A DNA stretch of 64,000 bases. Source: Methanofollis sp. W23. GTDB taxonomy: Archaea; Halobacteriota; Methanomicrobia; Methanomicrobiales; Methanofollaceae. A program made the translations under genes and the position numbers. The notes under the pieces were generated by a model that was given only the letters and a program-made list of their open reading frames with translations, had not been told where the DNA came from and made no database searches. The stretch spans positions 1,240,001 through 1,304,000 of the forward strand of contig NZ_JAGGMN010000001.1 of NCBI RefSeq assembly GCF_017875325.1, in the 5' to 3' direction. Below are positions 1-8,653 of the stretch, in pieces. Each line of letters begins with the position of its first letter. The stretch's first letter is position 1.

Positions 1-535
1 GAAGACCGTGAGGAGAGTTTTGGGATGACCTCCGGGATTTATGATCTGATCATCTCGAAGATCAGCCCTATAGAATCTGGCATAAACCCCTGGCTCACGC
101 ATACGCGATGAATATTTCTCGTCACGTGCTTTTTCTCTCTATTCAAGACGATAATATCGGGAGAGGCCGTGTTCAATACGCCGCCCCCAGGTGTGAGATG
201 ACGGGAAGGCAGAGGCCTAATTATCCATGAGATGGATCTATAATCTGTGTATCGGTCTTGAAGGAATCTGGTGGATCCAAACCATTATGGAAACCCTGAG
301 AGATAATATTCGCAATCATTTTCATGGGAACCCCTCACCAATTCCTGATGTGAACCTGACCCCACCGTCTTCCCGGATCGATCGCGCCGGTGGCAGAGTC
401 CCCCGATTCCCTGAACCACGATAAGACCAGGAAGACGAGACGACCATGAAAAGAGGTGGGTGCAGTCTTCGACCTATCCTGACCGCCGGGGGCCCATCAC
501 GAGGACTTCGCCAGGGTCAAAAGTCCGGGAAAACC
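1..535. repeat. Intergenic DNA made of degraded dispersed-repeat modules
   Basis: I see no gene here. Bases 10-33 carry the recurrent module GAGAGTTTTGGGATGACCTCC. Bases 71-130 match the terminal module of the repeat family (TAGAATCTGGCATAAACC, then CGCATACGCGATGAATATT and CTCGTCACGTGC), which is also found at about 3,990 and 31,300. Bases 234-290 carry a third module (ATCTATAATCTGTGTAT, then TCTTGAAGGAATCTGG) shared with 4,270-4,320 and 34,760-34,815. Short open frames exist but lack codon bias and known motifs. Confidence 0.6.
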
Positions 536-925
536 ATGACACCCAAAAAAAGTCACCCAAATATCAAATTAGGACCAGTCCTCCTCAGCATCGCCATTCT
601 CCTCTTTGTGGCCTTTGCAGGATATGGGCTGTACCGAGAAATAAAAAGTACTGATCATCCTTATTCTATCCATCTCTCATCTGTGAATGAGAGCGAGACA
701 GGGGATGGTGTCATCGTCCACCTCACCGAGGAAGACTTTGAGAGGTGGCCATTTCTCGGGGAAGCGGTCAAGGGAGAGAGTAGCAATCCATATGCACCTG
801 AATTGACGAACTCCTCAAGGCGGAGTGAGTTCACTCATGAGTATATATACAACGGCACCCTTGACAGGCCGATTTATCTCGAATATGAAGGAAATTATTT
901 CAAAACCTGGATCAGTGTAGTGTGA
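536..925 (+). CDS. Small membrane-anchored protein of unknown function
   Basis: The product is 129 residues. One hydrophobic helix at about residues 12-32 (PVLLSIAILLFVAFAGYGLY) is followed by an extracytoplasmic domain of about 95 residues. I chose the ATG directly before the Lys-rich N-terminus (MTPKKSH) because the upstream extension reads through repeat-like DNA and would bury the anchor. It is paralogous to the gene at 14,132: VIVHLTEEDFERWP matches LVFHLTDADLEDYP, and YLEYEGNYFKTW matches LYEYKGRYFEIR, with the same anchor-plus-domain layout. It stands alone between repeat blocks, with no operon partner. I do not recognise the family; it is probably specific to this lineage. Confidence 0.6.
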   Translation: MTPKKSHPNIKLGPVLLSIAILLFVAFAGYGLYREIKSTDHPYSIHLSSVNESETGDGVIVHLTEEDFERWPFLGEAVKGESSNPYAPELTNSSRRSEFTHEYIYNGTLDRPIYLEYEGNYFKTWISVV

Positions 926-1650
926 GGAGACAAAACCGTCACCATACAAAAGATACCATGTGCAGCGGTGGAGAAAATCTTGAACAAATCTTGTAGAGAG
1001 CCTCTTGATAGTGCTCTGTGGCGGGGAGCGTGCCACCTGCAAATCAAAAATTTTCGATAGAGTCCCAGGCATGCCGCCCTTGATCAGAGGATCTTTCCAG
1101 GCATCTTCTCTGGCAAGAGCAACGACCGATCAAATACGTGATGTAACCTTCCAGACCCTTCACAAGAAATTAAAAAATAGTTCGATACTATTGGGATAAA
1201 AAACCGGTTCACGAGGGTTTGTAGAAGTCCTCTTGTTCGTTCTCTTCGCCGGGGGGCAGAACCCCCCGGTCCCCCCGCGTGAAGATAGGTGGCGGACACC
1301 AATGTCCTCCTTATAGTCGTTGATGATGCCTTCCTGGCCCTATCTTCATCCTGGGGGTGCGGCGGCACGCGCCCCCGGCGGGAGCATGTGAGAAGGTGTT
1401 AGAATCACGCTCGCATCCCTGATAGGCGGGGGTTTCGACAGAGCGGTCCGAAGGGATATTCAAACCAGAGGGTTTTGAGATATGCTCTCTGAAAATGATC
1501 CCTGATTTCAACCCTGGCGGTATGAGGGACATTTTGTCTTCAGATCCCTTCAGGCTTAATACCCAGAGGACAGAGGCCTCTCCCGCATGATCGGACCTCT
1601 GCCTTCCAGGAGGCCCTATCTTTGTCCCGGGGAAACGCGGCCTTCGTCGT
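926..1650. repeat. Intergenic repeat block with two GC-rich hairpins
   Basis: I find no supported gene. A perfect hairpin CCGGGGGGC-AGAA-(C)CCCCCGG lies at about 1,249-1,269, followed by CGTGAAGATAGG. A second hairpin-type module at about 1,326-1,382 (GCCTTCCTGGCCCTATCTTC ... GCGCCCCCGGCG) matches copies at 12,960 and 36,410. GTTTGTAGAAGTCC at about 1,217 is a degraded terminal motif of the repeat family. These modules recur in most long spacers of the window. Confidence 0.6.
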
Positions 1651-1989
1651 TCAGAGCAGTCTTGTAGCCCCTGTCGGCCGCGGCACCTTGACCACCAGCA
1701 CCCTGAAGTCCTGGTCAGAGTCGTTGAACCACCGGTGCGGGATCCCTGCCGGGCTCTCGACAAGGTGGTCTCTCTCCACGCGCGCCCCTTCGTCACCGAT
1801 CTCGACGACACCGACCCCCTCAAGGACATAGAAGAAGACGTCCACAGGGGTGATGTGCTGTTTAAGGGTCTCTCCAGGCTTGAGGGTGATGACGACGGCG
1901 ACGGCGTCTTTGGAGTCATAGACTTTTCTGGCGTCCACATGATGGGGATTTGGGTGGACCGGCACCTCGGTGAGATTGATGATATTCAT
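1651..1989 (-). CDS. Cupin-domain protein
   Basis: The 112-residue product is a single conserved beta-barrel cupin. Motif 1 is at about residues 34-55 (LKPGETLKQHITPVDVFFYV, with E/H metal-ligand candidates) and motif 2 at about 76-90 (LVESPAGIPHRWFND, with the conserved PxG..H). The length is normal for a one-domain cupin. It starts 14 bases after the stop of the CooS-like gene on the same strand, so the two are probably co-transcribed. Small cupins of this kind bind a metal and act as dioxygenase-like enzymes, isomerases or sensors; the substrate cannot be read from sequence. The pairing suggests a link to redox or metal handling, but that is only inference. Confidence 0.8.
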   Translation of the reverse strand: MNIINLTEVPVHPNPHHVDARKVYDSKDAVAVVITLKPGETLKQHITPVDVFFYVLEGVGVVEIGDEGARVERDHLVESPAGIPHRWFNDSDQDFRVLVVKVPRPTGATRLL

Positions 1990-2003
1990 CTCAATTCATC
2001 TCC

Positions 2004-3908
2004 TCATATTCCAAGCCCGGCTCTCTTCTCCCTGATGTGCCCGGCGATCCCGTCGGCCGCCGCCGTCGCATCCTTCTCAAGGGCCAGCACCCCGCCGGTG
2101 AGTCCCTGGATCTCGTCGGTGAGCAGGGCAACGAGGTTCGGCGCCCCGGTCACGGTCGGGACCGGGTTGACATAGGTGTACAGCCCGAAGGCAAGGGCGA
2201 AGATGGCGTCGACCGTTGCCTTCTGCTCCATGTATTCGGGGGCCGCCACCGCCACCGGCAGGGCGGGCACCGGCACTCCGCCGAGGGCGTCGGCGATCGT
2301 TGCGACGAGGTCGGCGCACCGCCCGGTGTCGGTGCAGGTCCCAAAGGAGAGGACCGGCGGGATGCCAAGGCCGGTGCAGATCTTTTTCAGTCCAGGCCCG
2401 GCCAGAGCAGCGGCCTCGGGAGAGCAGAGTCCGGCGACCTGCATCGCCGCGTTCCCGCACCCCATCGAGAGGACAAGGATGTCGCGTGCGATCAGTTCCT
2501 TCGCCACCGTGACCGAGTGAACGTCCTGCCCCTGGTCCCGGAGAGTGGTGCAGGAGACGAGGGCGACGACGCCCTGAATGCGCCCGTCTTTGATCGCTTC
2601 GAGGAGCGGGGCAAGACTCCCACCGAGGGCGGCGGCGATGCTCTCCGGGGAGAACCCGGCGACCGCCTCCCCCACCGGGAGCCCGGCGAGCGGTTCGACG
2701 GTGCCGTGCCGCCCCTTGAAATTCTCGATCCCCATCTGGAGCAACCTGGCCGCCTGCGCATCGGCCTGCACCGGGTCATAGTCCACCCTGTTCTCGACCC
2801 CCTCGAAGGCAACGAGTTCGGAGACCGGGACCAATTTGAAATGATATTTCTCCGCGTACGCCGGGTCGAGCGGGAGTGAACAGTTCATGTCGGCCACAAA
2901 GACATCGACCGCCCCGGTGGCGAGCACCGCCTCCTGCATGATCCAGTTCCCGGTATACCCCCAGAAGACCTCGTCCACCTGGAGACGCTGGACCATTTCC
3001 TGCCCGGTCTCGATATTGGCGATGACCCTGATCCCCTTCGCCCCGGCCGCCTCTGCCGCCGCCTGCCAGGCCGGATCCCTCGCACGCTCCACCAGCGCGA
3101 ACCCGAGGAAAGGTTCGTGACCGTTCGGGAGGAGGTTCACATAGTCCGGGTCCAGGACGCCGAGGTCGACCCTGATTGAGTGGGGTTTCGGCGTACCGAA
3201 GAGGCAGTCTTGCAGGGTCTCCAGGACCACCTGGCTCTGGTAGGCCATCGCCACCCCGAGGCGCAGCGCCTTTCTGGCGAGCGAGAGGTAGGACCCGTCC
3301 ACGTTTGTGAGGCACGAACTCGTGGTGCGCATCATCTCCCCATAGATCCCGCCAGGAAAGATCCCGAGATCTTGCCAGACCTTCCGCCGTTCACGCGGGG
3401 CGAGCCGCTCGACGATCACGCTCTCCTCCTCGGTGTGTCGGTGGAAGTCCCTCTCCAGGAAGTCGCAGAGACGCAGCGCCACCTCGGCGTCCTCGCCGCC
3501 GGTGAGGACACCGAGTCGCCTGGCAAAATCGGCGAGTTTTTCCGGCTCCTGGATCCGGTATGGCGTCCGGCCGCGGGCCGTCTCGCGCAGGGTCCGCACC
3601 GTCTGCTCGCAGTGGTAGTGGTAGGTCGAGGCCCCCATCACATTGCGCAGGAGCATCATCCGCATCGCCATCCCGTCGGCCGAGATCCCGCAGACCCCGC
3701 GTTTGTCCTGTGCGGCGTCGGCCCGGCAGGGACCGTTGGAGCAGAAGTCGCAGCGGACACCGCCGGTGCAGAAGGCGCACCGTTGGTCAGGGTCACCGCC
3801 CAGTCCCTGGGCCTCGTAGCGGTCCCAGACATTCGAGATGCCGTCTTTTTTCAGGCGTTCATACGCTCTCTTCACCGACGCATGATATGAGATCCGTTCT
3901 GGTTCCAT
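2004..3908 (-). CDS. CooS-type Ni/Fe carbon monoxide dehydrogenase homologue with altered active-site ligands
   Basis: The 634-residue product has the length and fold signatures of monofunctional anaerobic CODH (CooS). Cys44 and Cys47 form a CX2C pair (D-cluster type), followed by Cys53, Cys56, Cys61 and Cys73 (B-cluster). C-cluster ligands expected from CODH are present as His264 (NGHEP), Cys343 (ADMNC), Cys453 (VSCTT), Cys484 (MGCGN) and Cys525 (FGTCTD). The usual CCTANE segment, which supplies one Cys ligand, is replaced by I299-E300-T-G-Q-E304. The Lys motif normally read as HEKA is E561-Q562-K563-A, the form seen in hybrid-cluster proteins. CO oxidation is therefore doubtful; a hybrid-cluster-like oxo cluster reducing hydroxylamine or a similar oxidant is a reasonable alternative. 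I used the ATG giving MEPERISYH because the upstream extension is Pro-rich and lacks homology. No cooC, cooF or CODH/ACS gene is nearby. A cupin gene follows after 14 bases. Confidence 0.85.
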   Translation of the reverse strand: MEPERISYHASVKRAYERLKKDGISNVWDRYEAQGLGGDPDQRCAFCTGGVRCDFCSNGPCRADAAQDKRGVCGISADGMAMRMMLLRNVMGASTYHYHCEQTVRTLRETARGRTPYRIQEPEKLADFARRLGVLTGGEDAEVALRLCDFLERDFHRHTEEESVIVERLAPRERRKVWQDLGIFPGGIYGEMMRTTSSCLTNVDGSYLSLARKALRLGVAMAYQSQVVLETLQDCLFGTPKPHSIRVDLGVLDPDYVNLLPNGHEPFLGFALVERARDPAWQAAAEAAGAKGIRVIANIETGQEMVQRLQVDEVFWGYTGNWIMQEAVLATGAVDVFVADMNCSLPLDPAYAEKYHFKLVPVSELVAFEGVENRVDYDPVQADAQAARLLQMGIENFKGRHGTVEPLAGLPVGEAVAGFSPESIAAALGGSLAPLLEAIKDGRIQGVVALVSCTTLRDQGQDVHSVTVAKELIARDILVLSMGCGNAAMQVAGLCSPEAAALAGPGLKKICTGLGIPPVLSFGTCTDTGRCADLVATIADALGGVPVPALPVAVAAPEYMEQKATVDAIFALAFGLYTYVNPVPTVTGAPNLVALLTDEIQGLTGGVLALEKDATAAADGIAGHIREKRAGLGI

Positions 3909-3982
3909 TCTTGAAGTCCCCCGTGATGGTGCCAGAAGTGGTGGGGGAGGTGAAGGTTGTTTCGGCCGTGTGGAAGAAACAG

Positions 3983-4415
3983 CTCTGTGGAATATAGCAT
4001 GAACCTTGAGGCTCAGGCATATGGAATGAAATATTCTCGTCACGTGCTTTCTCTCTTTCCAGGACTGGAGAAGTGGTGGAGACCGTGTTCACTTCGCCGT
4101 CCCCACCTCTCCTCGTCGCGGGGCCCGGCGCAAGATGACGACGAAGATCCCGTGACTGAGGGCGGCCATTCTTAATCGGCGTGCCTTCTTGCGCCTGGCG
4201 GGGACACGTGCCGCCTGGAACCCCGAGATGAAGATAAGGACGAGAAGGCAGAGGCTCGATCATTCAGGAGAGAGATCTGTAATCTGTGTATCTTTCTTAA
4301 AGGAAATCTGGTGAATTCGACGTCCTGTCTTCATCCTTGGGGTCAGCGAACCCTGTGACATGAAATTTTCAATCGCGTATGCGTGAACCCCACGTTCATA
4401 CCCGATTCTACAGAG
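3983..4415. repeat. MITE-like intergenic element with imperfect terminal inverted repeats
   Basis: The left end reads CTCTGTGGAATATAGCATGAA. The right end, reverse-complemented, reads CTCTGTAGAATCGGGTATGAA, which agrees at about 16 of 21 positions. The interior holds family modules (GAAATATTCTCGTCACGTGC, CTCTCCTCGTCGCGGGGCCC, ATCTGTAATCTGTGTATC) but no gene. The element lies about 75 bases upstream of the CooS-type start codon. The rest of the spacer (to 4,492) shows nothing further. Confidence 0.6.
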
Positions 4416-4492
4416 AGGAAGGCGGAGAGATAACCATGAAGAGGGTTTCTACAGAACTGTTGTTTCACTACTCCCTGCGACCCGGCGGTTCC

Positions 4493-5866
4493 TCAGTCGA
4501 CCCGCCTGATCGGCGGGAGGAGGTACGACCCGTCCAGGACCGCCTGGTCGGGCTGGTACATCCGCATGATCGGCCTGAACTCCCCTTCAGGTGCGGGGAG
4601 CCAGTTCGACTCCTTCTCATGCCCTGGCGGGTCGTACTGGATATAGAGGTCGAGCGAACCGTCGTCATGGTACTGCAGTCCTGGAGTGCGGTCGCCGATG
4701 GAATAGCGGCCGATGGGGTTTTCAACCAGGAGATAGTCGGGCGAGGAGTACATCGTCACCGACCAGAAGGCGCCGACCGGAGGGAGGTGGTCGAAGTGGA
4801 GGAGGTAGTGGCGCTCGCCGGTGAGAAGGTCGCCCTCGCCGTCCTCGTAGGTCCAGGGATATGCCGCCTCGTAGCCGTGGTTGCCAAAGAGCCCGGCCCT
4901 CGCTGCCGCCGCACGACGCATGAAGTTCCCGCTGGTCCATGCCTCCTCCTGCACTGTCCCGACCTCGAAGAACCTGGTGTTGTAGTCCCAGAGGTGCGTG
5001 GTGTACAGCCACCCGTTCACCTTCGGGAGAGCGCTCCTGATGTATGTCCGGATCACCTTCTCGGCCGCGGTCCGCCCGAGGGTCAGCACCGCGGCGATCT
5101 CCGGTTCTGGGTCGAGGTACGGGCTCTCCTTCTCGGTGAGTCCGAGCAGGGCAAAACGGTCGAGGTACTCACCCTCGTCGGCAGGGGGCGGGTAGGCCTG
5201 CATCCAGACCCGCATCTCCTCCCAGACCAGGAGATCGGCCCTGACGCCAGGGCGGGGTGCAGGGAACGCCCAGTCATCGTGACGTCGATTTCCGAGATCA
5301 GGGGGGGTTTCTGGCCAGGCATGGAGAGGGGTGAGGGTGTACTGCTGCTGGAGGGCGCGGACCGCGGGCACGTCGTCGGCCCCGCTCACCTCGGTCCGCC
5401 CGATGATGCCCATGAGGTCGGTCGGCGCCCTGATCCCGGCCACGCCCCGGGGAAGAGTCCCCCCCCATTCTGGCCCGACAAACGCATAGACCCCCTCCTC
5501 TGTCCCGGTCGCTCGCCGACCCAGATATGCAAAGTTGTTCGTCCATGCGTCCACGCACTGCATGACATAGTAACGCCCATGGGTGTCTGGGAGATGGAGA
5601 ACCATCGGTTCGGGCCCCACGTCGACGACCGCAACCGAGTACAGGGTGTCGTTGTTGGGCGAGACCACCTGCCTGAACGCCGGGTCGAGCAACTGGTCGG
5701 CATGCCAGAAGGCGTTCACCGGGGCGCCCATCGCCCCCTCGATCCCGCGGGTCATCTGAGTCATAGTGCGGACGCACTCGGTCAGTGGGTAGCCGTATAG
5801 ATAGGCATCCCGTGCAAGCCCGACAAGTTCCTCATATCTCTTCTCTTCTGCCAGTAGCGTTCTCAA
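4493..5866 (-). CDS. DUF1254/DUF1214 domain protein
   Basis: The product is about 457 residues. The N-terminal half matches DUF1254 (RDAYLYGYPL, then VVSPNNDTLYSVAVVDVG, VLHLPDTHGRYYVMQCVDAW). The C-terminal half matches DUF1214 (HLPPVGAFWSVTMYS, NPIGRYSIGDRTPGL, DLYIQYDPPGHEKESNWLPAP). These proteins are widespread in bacteria and archaea and have no agreed biochemical function. The domain homology begins about nine codons after a TTG preceded by GGGGGATG, so I placed the start there; an upstream ATG at 5,938 is possible but adds a segment without family similarity. I see no signal peptide with this start. The gene stands alone between repeat-filled spacers. Confidence 0.8.
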   Translation of the reverse strand: MRTLLAEEKRYEELVGLARDAYLYGYPLTECVRTMTQMTRGIEGAMGAPVNAFWHADQLLDPAFRQVVSPNNDTLYSVAVVDVGPEPMVLHLPDTHGRYYVMQCVDAWTNNFAYLGRRATGTEEGVYAFVGPEWGGTLPRGVAGIRAPTDLMGIIGRTEVSGADDVPAVRALQQQYTLTPLHAWPETPPDLGNRRHDDWAFPAPRPGVRADLLVWEEMRVWMQAYPPPADEGEYLDRFALLGLTEKESPYLDPEPEIAAVLTLGRTAAEKVIRTYIRSALPKVNGWLYTTHLWDYNTRFFEVGTVQEEAWTSGNFMRRAAAARAGLFGNHGYEAAYPWTYEDGEGDLLTGERHYLLHFDHLPPVGAFWSVTMYSSPDYLLVENPIGRYSIGDRTPGLQYHDDGSLDLYIQYDPPGHEKESNWLPAPEGEFRPIMRMYQPDQAVLDGSYLLPPIRRVD

Positions 5867-6245
5867 CCTACATCCCCCCGTGAGTGAGGCATGACGCCGG
5901 AGTATATGAAGGTGGCGCGGCTGCAACAGGGCAGGCATGCCGGCATGGAAAGGACACGCAGAAGGCCGACCATCATAAGAAAACCTATGGAGAGATCCTC
6001 TTGATAATGATCTCCAATGGTAGGACCAAATTTGAAGAATGGACTGAAGAAAGCACATCTCTCTCCAAAAATATGGAGTCTGCCTTCCCGGCTCAGTCCT
6101 CCCCCCTGGAGTCCAGAGGCAGAGTCCCGGACACGATCAAGGGGGAGGAAGGCGAGTGGGGCACGCTCGTACCAGAAGTATATCCCAATAGTCTCTTCGG
6201 GTGAAGATCCCCTCGAACCGAAGTGCTTCATTTCTGGAATTCTGG

Positions 6246-6561
6246 CTCTGTAGAGACCCTTGCCCTTTATGGGTGCAGGCGTGATTCTCCCGCCTTCCCT
6301 CATGAATCGCGCCGGAGGTTGCACCCCCGGACCCCTGGGATAAAGATTGAACCGGGAAGGCATGATGATCCGGCGTGCCGCCCCCAGTTCCCCACAACAC
6401 GAAAGGGCAAGAGCGACAACACACTCATCAGGATCGTCGATTCTGCCTTCCCATCCTCATCGTGGTTCTCGGGGGTGCGGGGGCAGAGCCCCCGACGCGA
6501 GCATCGGGGGACGGCGATAGAATCACGGTCGCACCAAAAATTGATGAGGGTCTCTACAGAG
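6246..6561. repeat. MITE-like element with a perfect 15-bp terminal inverted repeat
   Basis: The left end CTCTGTAGAGACCCT (6,246-6,260) is exactly inverted at the right end AGGGTCTCTACAGAG (6,547-6,561), giving a 316-bp unit. An internal hairpin CGGGGGCAGAGCCCCCG lies at about 6,478-6,494. I find no coding frame with homology. The surrounding spacer (5,867-6,782) holds further degraded modules, including TTTTTGGGATGACCTCC at about 6,705, and no gene. Confidence 0.7.
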
Positions 6562-6782
6562 TTGAAATTCTAAACCCTATCCTGCCTCTCACCGGAGTGC
6601 GTGCCGCCTCCGACGTGAAGGGGGGGAGGCGACGGATGCGTGGGTGCGTGATGAAAACGCAGGGGTCTCTTCATTACCCCCCTTCGCTCTCATCGGTGAG
6701 GAGATTTTTGGGATGACCTCCAGGAATAAGTGAGGGATTCTGCAAAACCAAAAAATAATCTGATCCCCATGGCCCCTCCCCC

Positions 6783-7475
6783 TTATCCCTCGCCTTCGAG
6801 CATGAGCAGTGCCCCTGACGGTTCCCTGTCTGTCGCCCGCAGGGCCGCGGAGATCCGGTCGTCGACGATGAGACGGTGGGCGGTCCGCTGTTTGAACTCG
6901 TGGATGAGAAAGGAGAGGTGGTTCCGGTAGGTCTGGTCGCGGGTGATGACGATGAGGTCGTCTTTTGCCTCGTCAAGCAGGATCTCCCAGATCACCTCGT
7001 CCCCAACGGTCTGGCCCCGCTCGTTCTTCGGGGGGTTGCCGACGAGTTTGCGGCTCTGGGCCCGTCCCAGGTGTTCACCGGTCCACCTGATCACCCGCAC
7101 CTCTGGGTCGGTGGCAAGGTGTTCGATGGCCACCCATACGGGATCGTCTCTCTTCTCGGTGATCATCGCCTCGACCTTCTGGGCGAGCGCCAGGAGAGCA
7201 TGGACGTACCCCTCGGACGCCTCCTCGTAAACGGCGGCTTCAGGCGAACTTTCGAGAAAAGAAGGTGGGTCCTGGACGGCACTGGCGGCACGTCTCAATT
7301 CTCGTGCATGGTGTCCCAGGAGGCGGTCCCTGTTGCGGAGGAACTCGTCGAGGACAGTCTCGGGGAGGATGAGGTCTGGCTTCAACCGTTCGATCTCCCC
7401 CATGACCGTCTTAAAATCCTCGCCTGCATCGTACAACCCCAGGAACAGGTTGGTGTCAATGAAGACCTTGGTCAT
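6783..7475 (-). CDS. PIN-domain protein (DUF4935-like putative RNase)
   Basis: The 230-residue product opens with the PIN signature MTKVFIDTNLFLGLY (first Asp of the metal site). It continues with LPETVLDEF (second acidic residue) and ends the core with GDEVIWEILLDEAKDDLIVITRD (third and fourth acidic residues). All metal-binding positions expected of an Mg/Mn-dependent PIN nuclease appear intact. The length exceeds a VapC toxin (about 130 residues), there is no antitoxin gene beside it, and the layout resembles the longer DUF4935 PIN proteins. The start ATG has AGAGG just upstream. It lies 152 bases downstream of pelota on the same strand, so a role in cleaving or clearing RNA on rescued ribosomes is plausible by context only. 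Confidence 0.8.
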   Translation of the reverse strand: MTKVFIDTNLFLGLYDAGEDFKTVMGEIERLKPDLILPETVLDEFLRNRDRLLGHHARELRRAASAVQDPPSFLESSPEAAVYEEASEGYVHALLALAQKVEAMITEKRDDPVWVAIEHLATDPEVRVIRWTGEHLGRAQSRKLVGNPPKNERGQTVGDEVIWEILLDEAKDDLIVITRDQTYRNHLSFLIHEFKQRTAHRLIVDDRISAALRATDREPSGALLMLEGEG

Positions 7476-7627
7476 CCTCTTCGGAGTGTCCAATAGTGCC
7501 AGGGAGTGATAAGGGTTTTGAGAGACTGGAGTGTCGTGCGGGCGGTGTCCCAGGGAGTGATGCGATGACACCCGAGAGGGTTTCAGAATTTCTCCCCTCA
7601 GAGACCCGGCCAATGCCTTCCTTCCAT

Positions 7628-8653
7628 TTACCCGATCTTGAACCGCAGGAGCGCCGCCACCCCTCCCAGGGCCTCGAGTTGCTGACCGGGGTCGAACTCT
7701 GAACTGAGAACGACAACTTTTGCGTTCATCTGCTCGGCGGTCTCGAGGAGGCGGTTCATCGAGGGGTTCCTGAGAGATTCATCCAGGACAAGTATCTCCT
7801 CCACCGCCCCATAATTCACAGCGTCGGTCACCTCGGCCCGCCCATAGGCGACCGGGCCGTCGCACCCGATCCGCCTGAGCACCTCCTCCATCCTGGTCAC
7901 CTCGCGGGAGAGCTGGAGGTCGCCGACCAGACGGTCGAGGACGCCCTGGCCGATCACGTCCTGCACCGCGCCGCGCCCGGTGCGCCGTGTCTCGACGGCG
8001 ATCACCCGTTCACCGAGGTCGGCGTCCCTGGCCTTGAGAAACGTGACAAAGTCGTCCTTCACAAACCCTGGCCCTGCCACGACCACCGGCCCGGTCACCC
8101 CTTTGAGGGTGGCAAGGACGTCGGCAAAGAAGGCACTCCTGCTATCGGTGTCGACCCGCTTTCCGCTGCCGCCCGTGACGGTCACCACCCGCTCAGGCCC
8201 ATACTGCCTGATACGGAAGAGTTCGGCCTCCCCCTCCTCAACAGTGAGGACATGGATGACATCATGGAGCGTGGCCTCGACCGCCCGCTCCACCCGCTGG
8301 AGATCGACCGGACGCCAGCGCTTGATGACCGAGACCTCGTGACCGGGATCGAGGTTGAAGGTATGGTACGAGGCGACGTCCACCCCGTACTTGATCATCC
8401 CCCCGACCCTGAGACGGGTGGCGTACTCGTGGAACTCCACCTTCTCGACCCTGATGCCCAGACGGACCGGCTTTTTCTCGGTCTTCTCTGGCCTGAGTTT
8501 GTCGGTCGCCCCGTCGACGCTCCTGAAGGTGGTCGCAAAGACCAGGTCGCCGGGTGCGATGAGGTGCTTGAGATGCCAGAGGTCGTCGACATTCTCTGGA
8601 AAGAGTTTTGCCTCGCCGTACGACTGTTTCAGTTCTCCAAACTCGACTTTCAT
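7628..8653 (-). CDS. pelA: aPelota (Dom34), ribosome rescue factor
   Basis: The 341-residue product is the full archaeal length. The N-terminal Sm-like domain (MKVEFGELKQSYGEAKLFPE, then LIAPGDLVFATTFRSVDG) is followed by the central eRF1-2-like domain (VVVAGPGFVKDDFVTFLK) and the C-terminal eRF1-3-like domain (ILVLDESLR, VVVLSSEFDPGQQLEALGG). It lacks the GGQ motif of eRF1, as expected. Pelota binds stalled ribosomes with aEF1A and promotes splitting together with ABCE1, which is encoded 2.3 kb away on the other strand. Its ATG overlaps the stop of the upstream NFACT gene (ATGA), indicating translational coupling. Confidence 0.95.
   Translation of the reverse strand: MKVEFGELKQSYGEAKLFPENVDDLWHLKHLIAPGDLVFATTFRSVDGATDKLRPEKTEKKPVRLGIRVEKVEFHEYATRLRVGGMIKYGVDVASYHTFNLDPGHEVSVIKRWRPVDLQRVERAVEATLHDVIHVLTVEEGEAELFRIRQYGPERVVTVTGGSGKRVDTDSRSAFFADVLATLKGVTGPVVVAGPGFVKDDFVTFLKARDADLGERVIAVETRRTGRGAVQDVIGQGVLDRLVGDLQLSREVTRMEEVLRRIGCDGPVAYGRAEVTDAVNYGAVEEILVLDESLRNPSMNRLLETAEQMNAKVVVLSSEFDPGQQLEALGGVAALLRFKIG

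Noticed and set aside
2004-3908. Assignment as a normal CO-oxidising CooS
   Set aside because: A key Cys ligand segment is replaced by Ile-Glu, and cooC/cooF accessory genes are absent nearby, so I kept the catalytic role open.
4379-5800. 473-residue open frame on the plus strand opposite the DUF1254/DUF1214 gene
   Set aside because: It is the antisense shadow of a conserved gene in GC-rich DNA; the translation is rich in Arg, Gly and Pro with no family motifs.
6783-7475. VapC toxin of a toxin-antitoxin pair
   Set aside because: The protein is too long for VapC and no antitoxin-like gene lies beside it.
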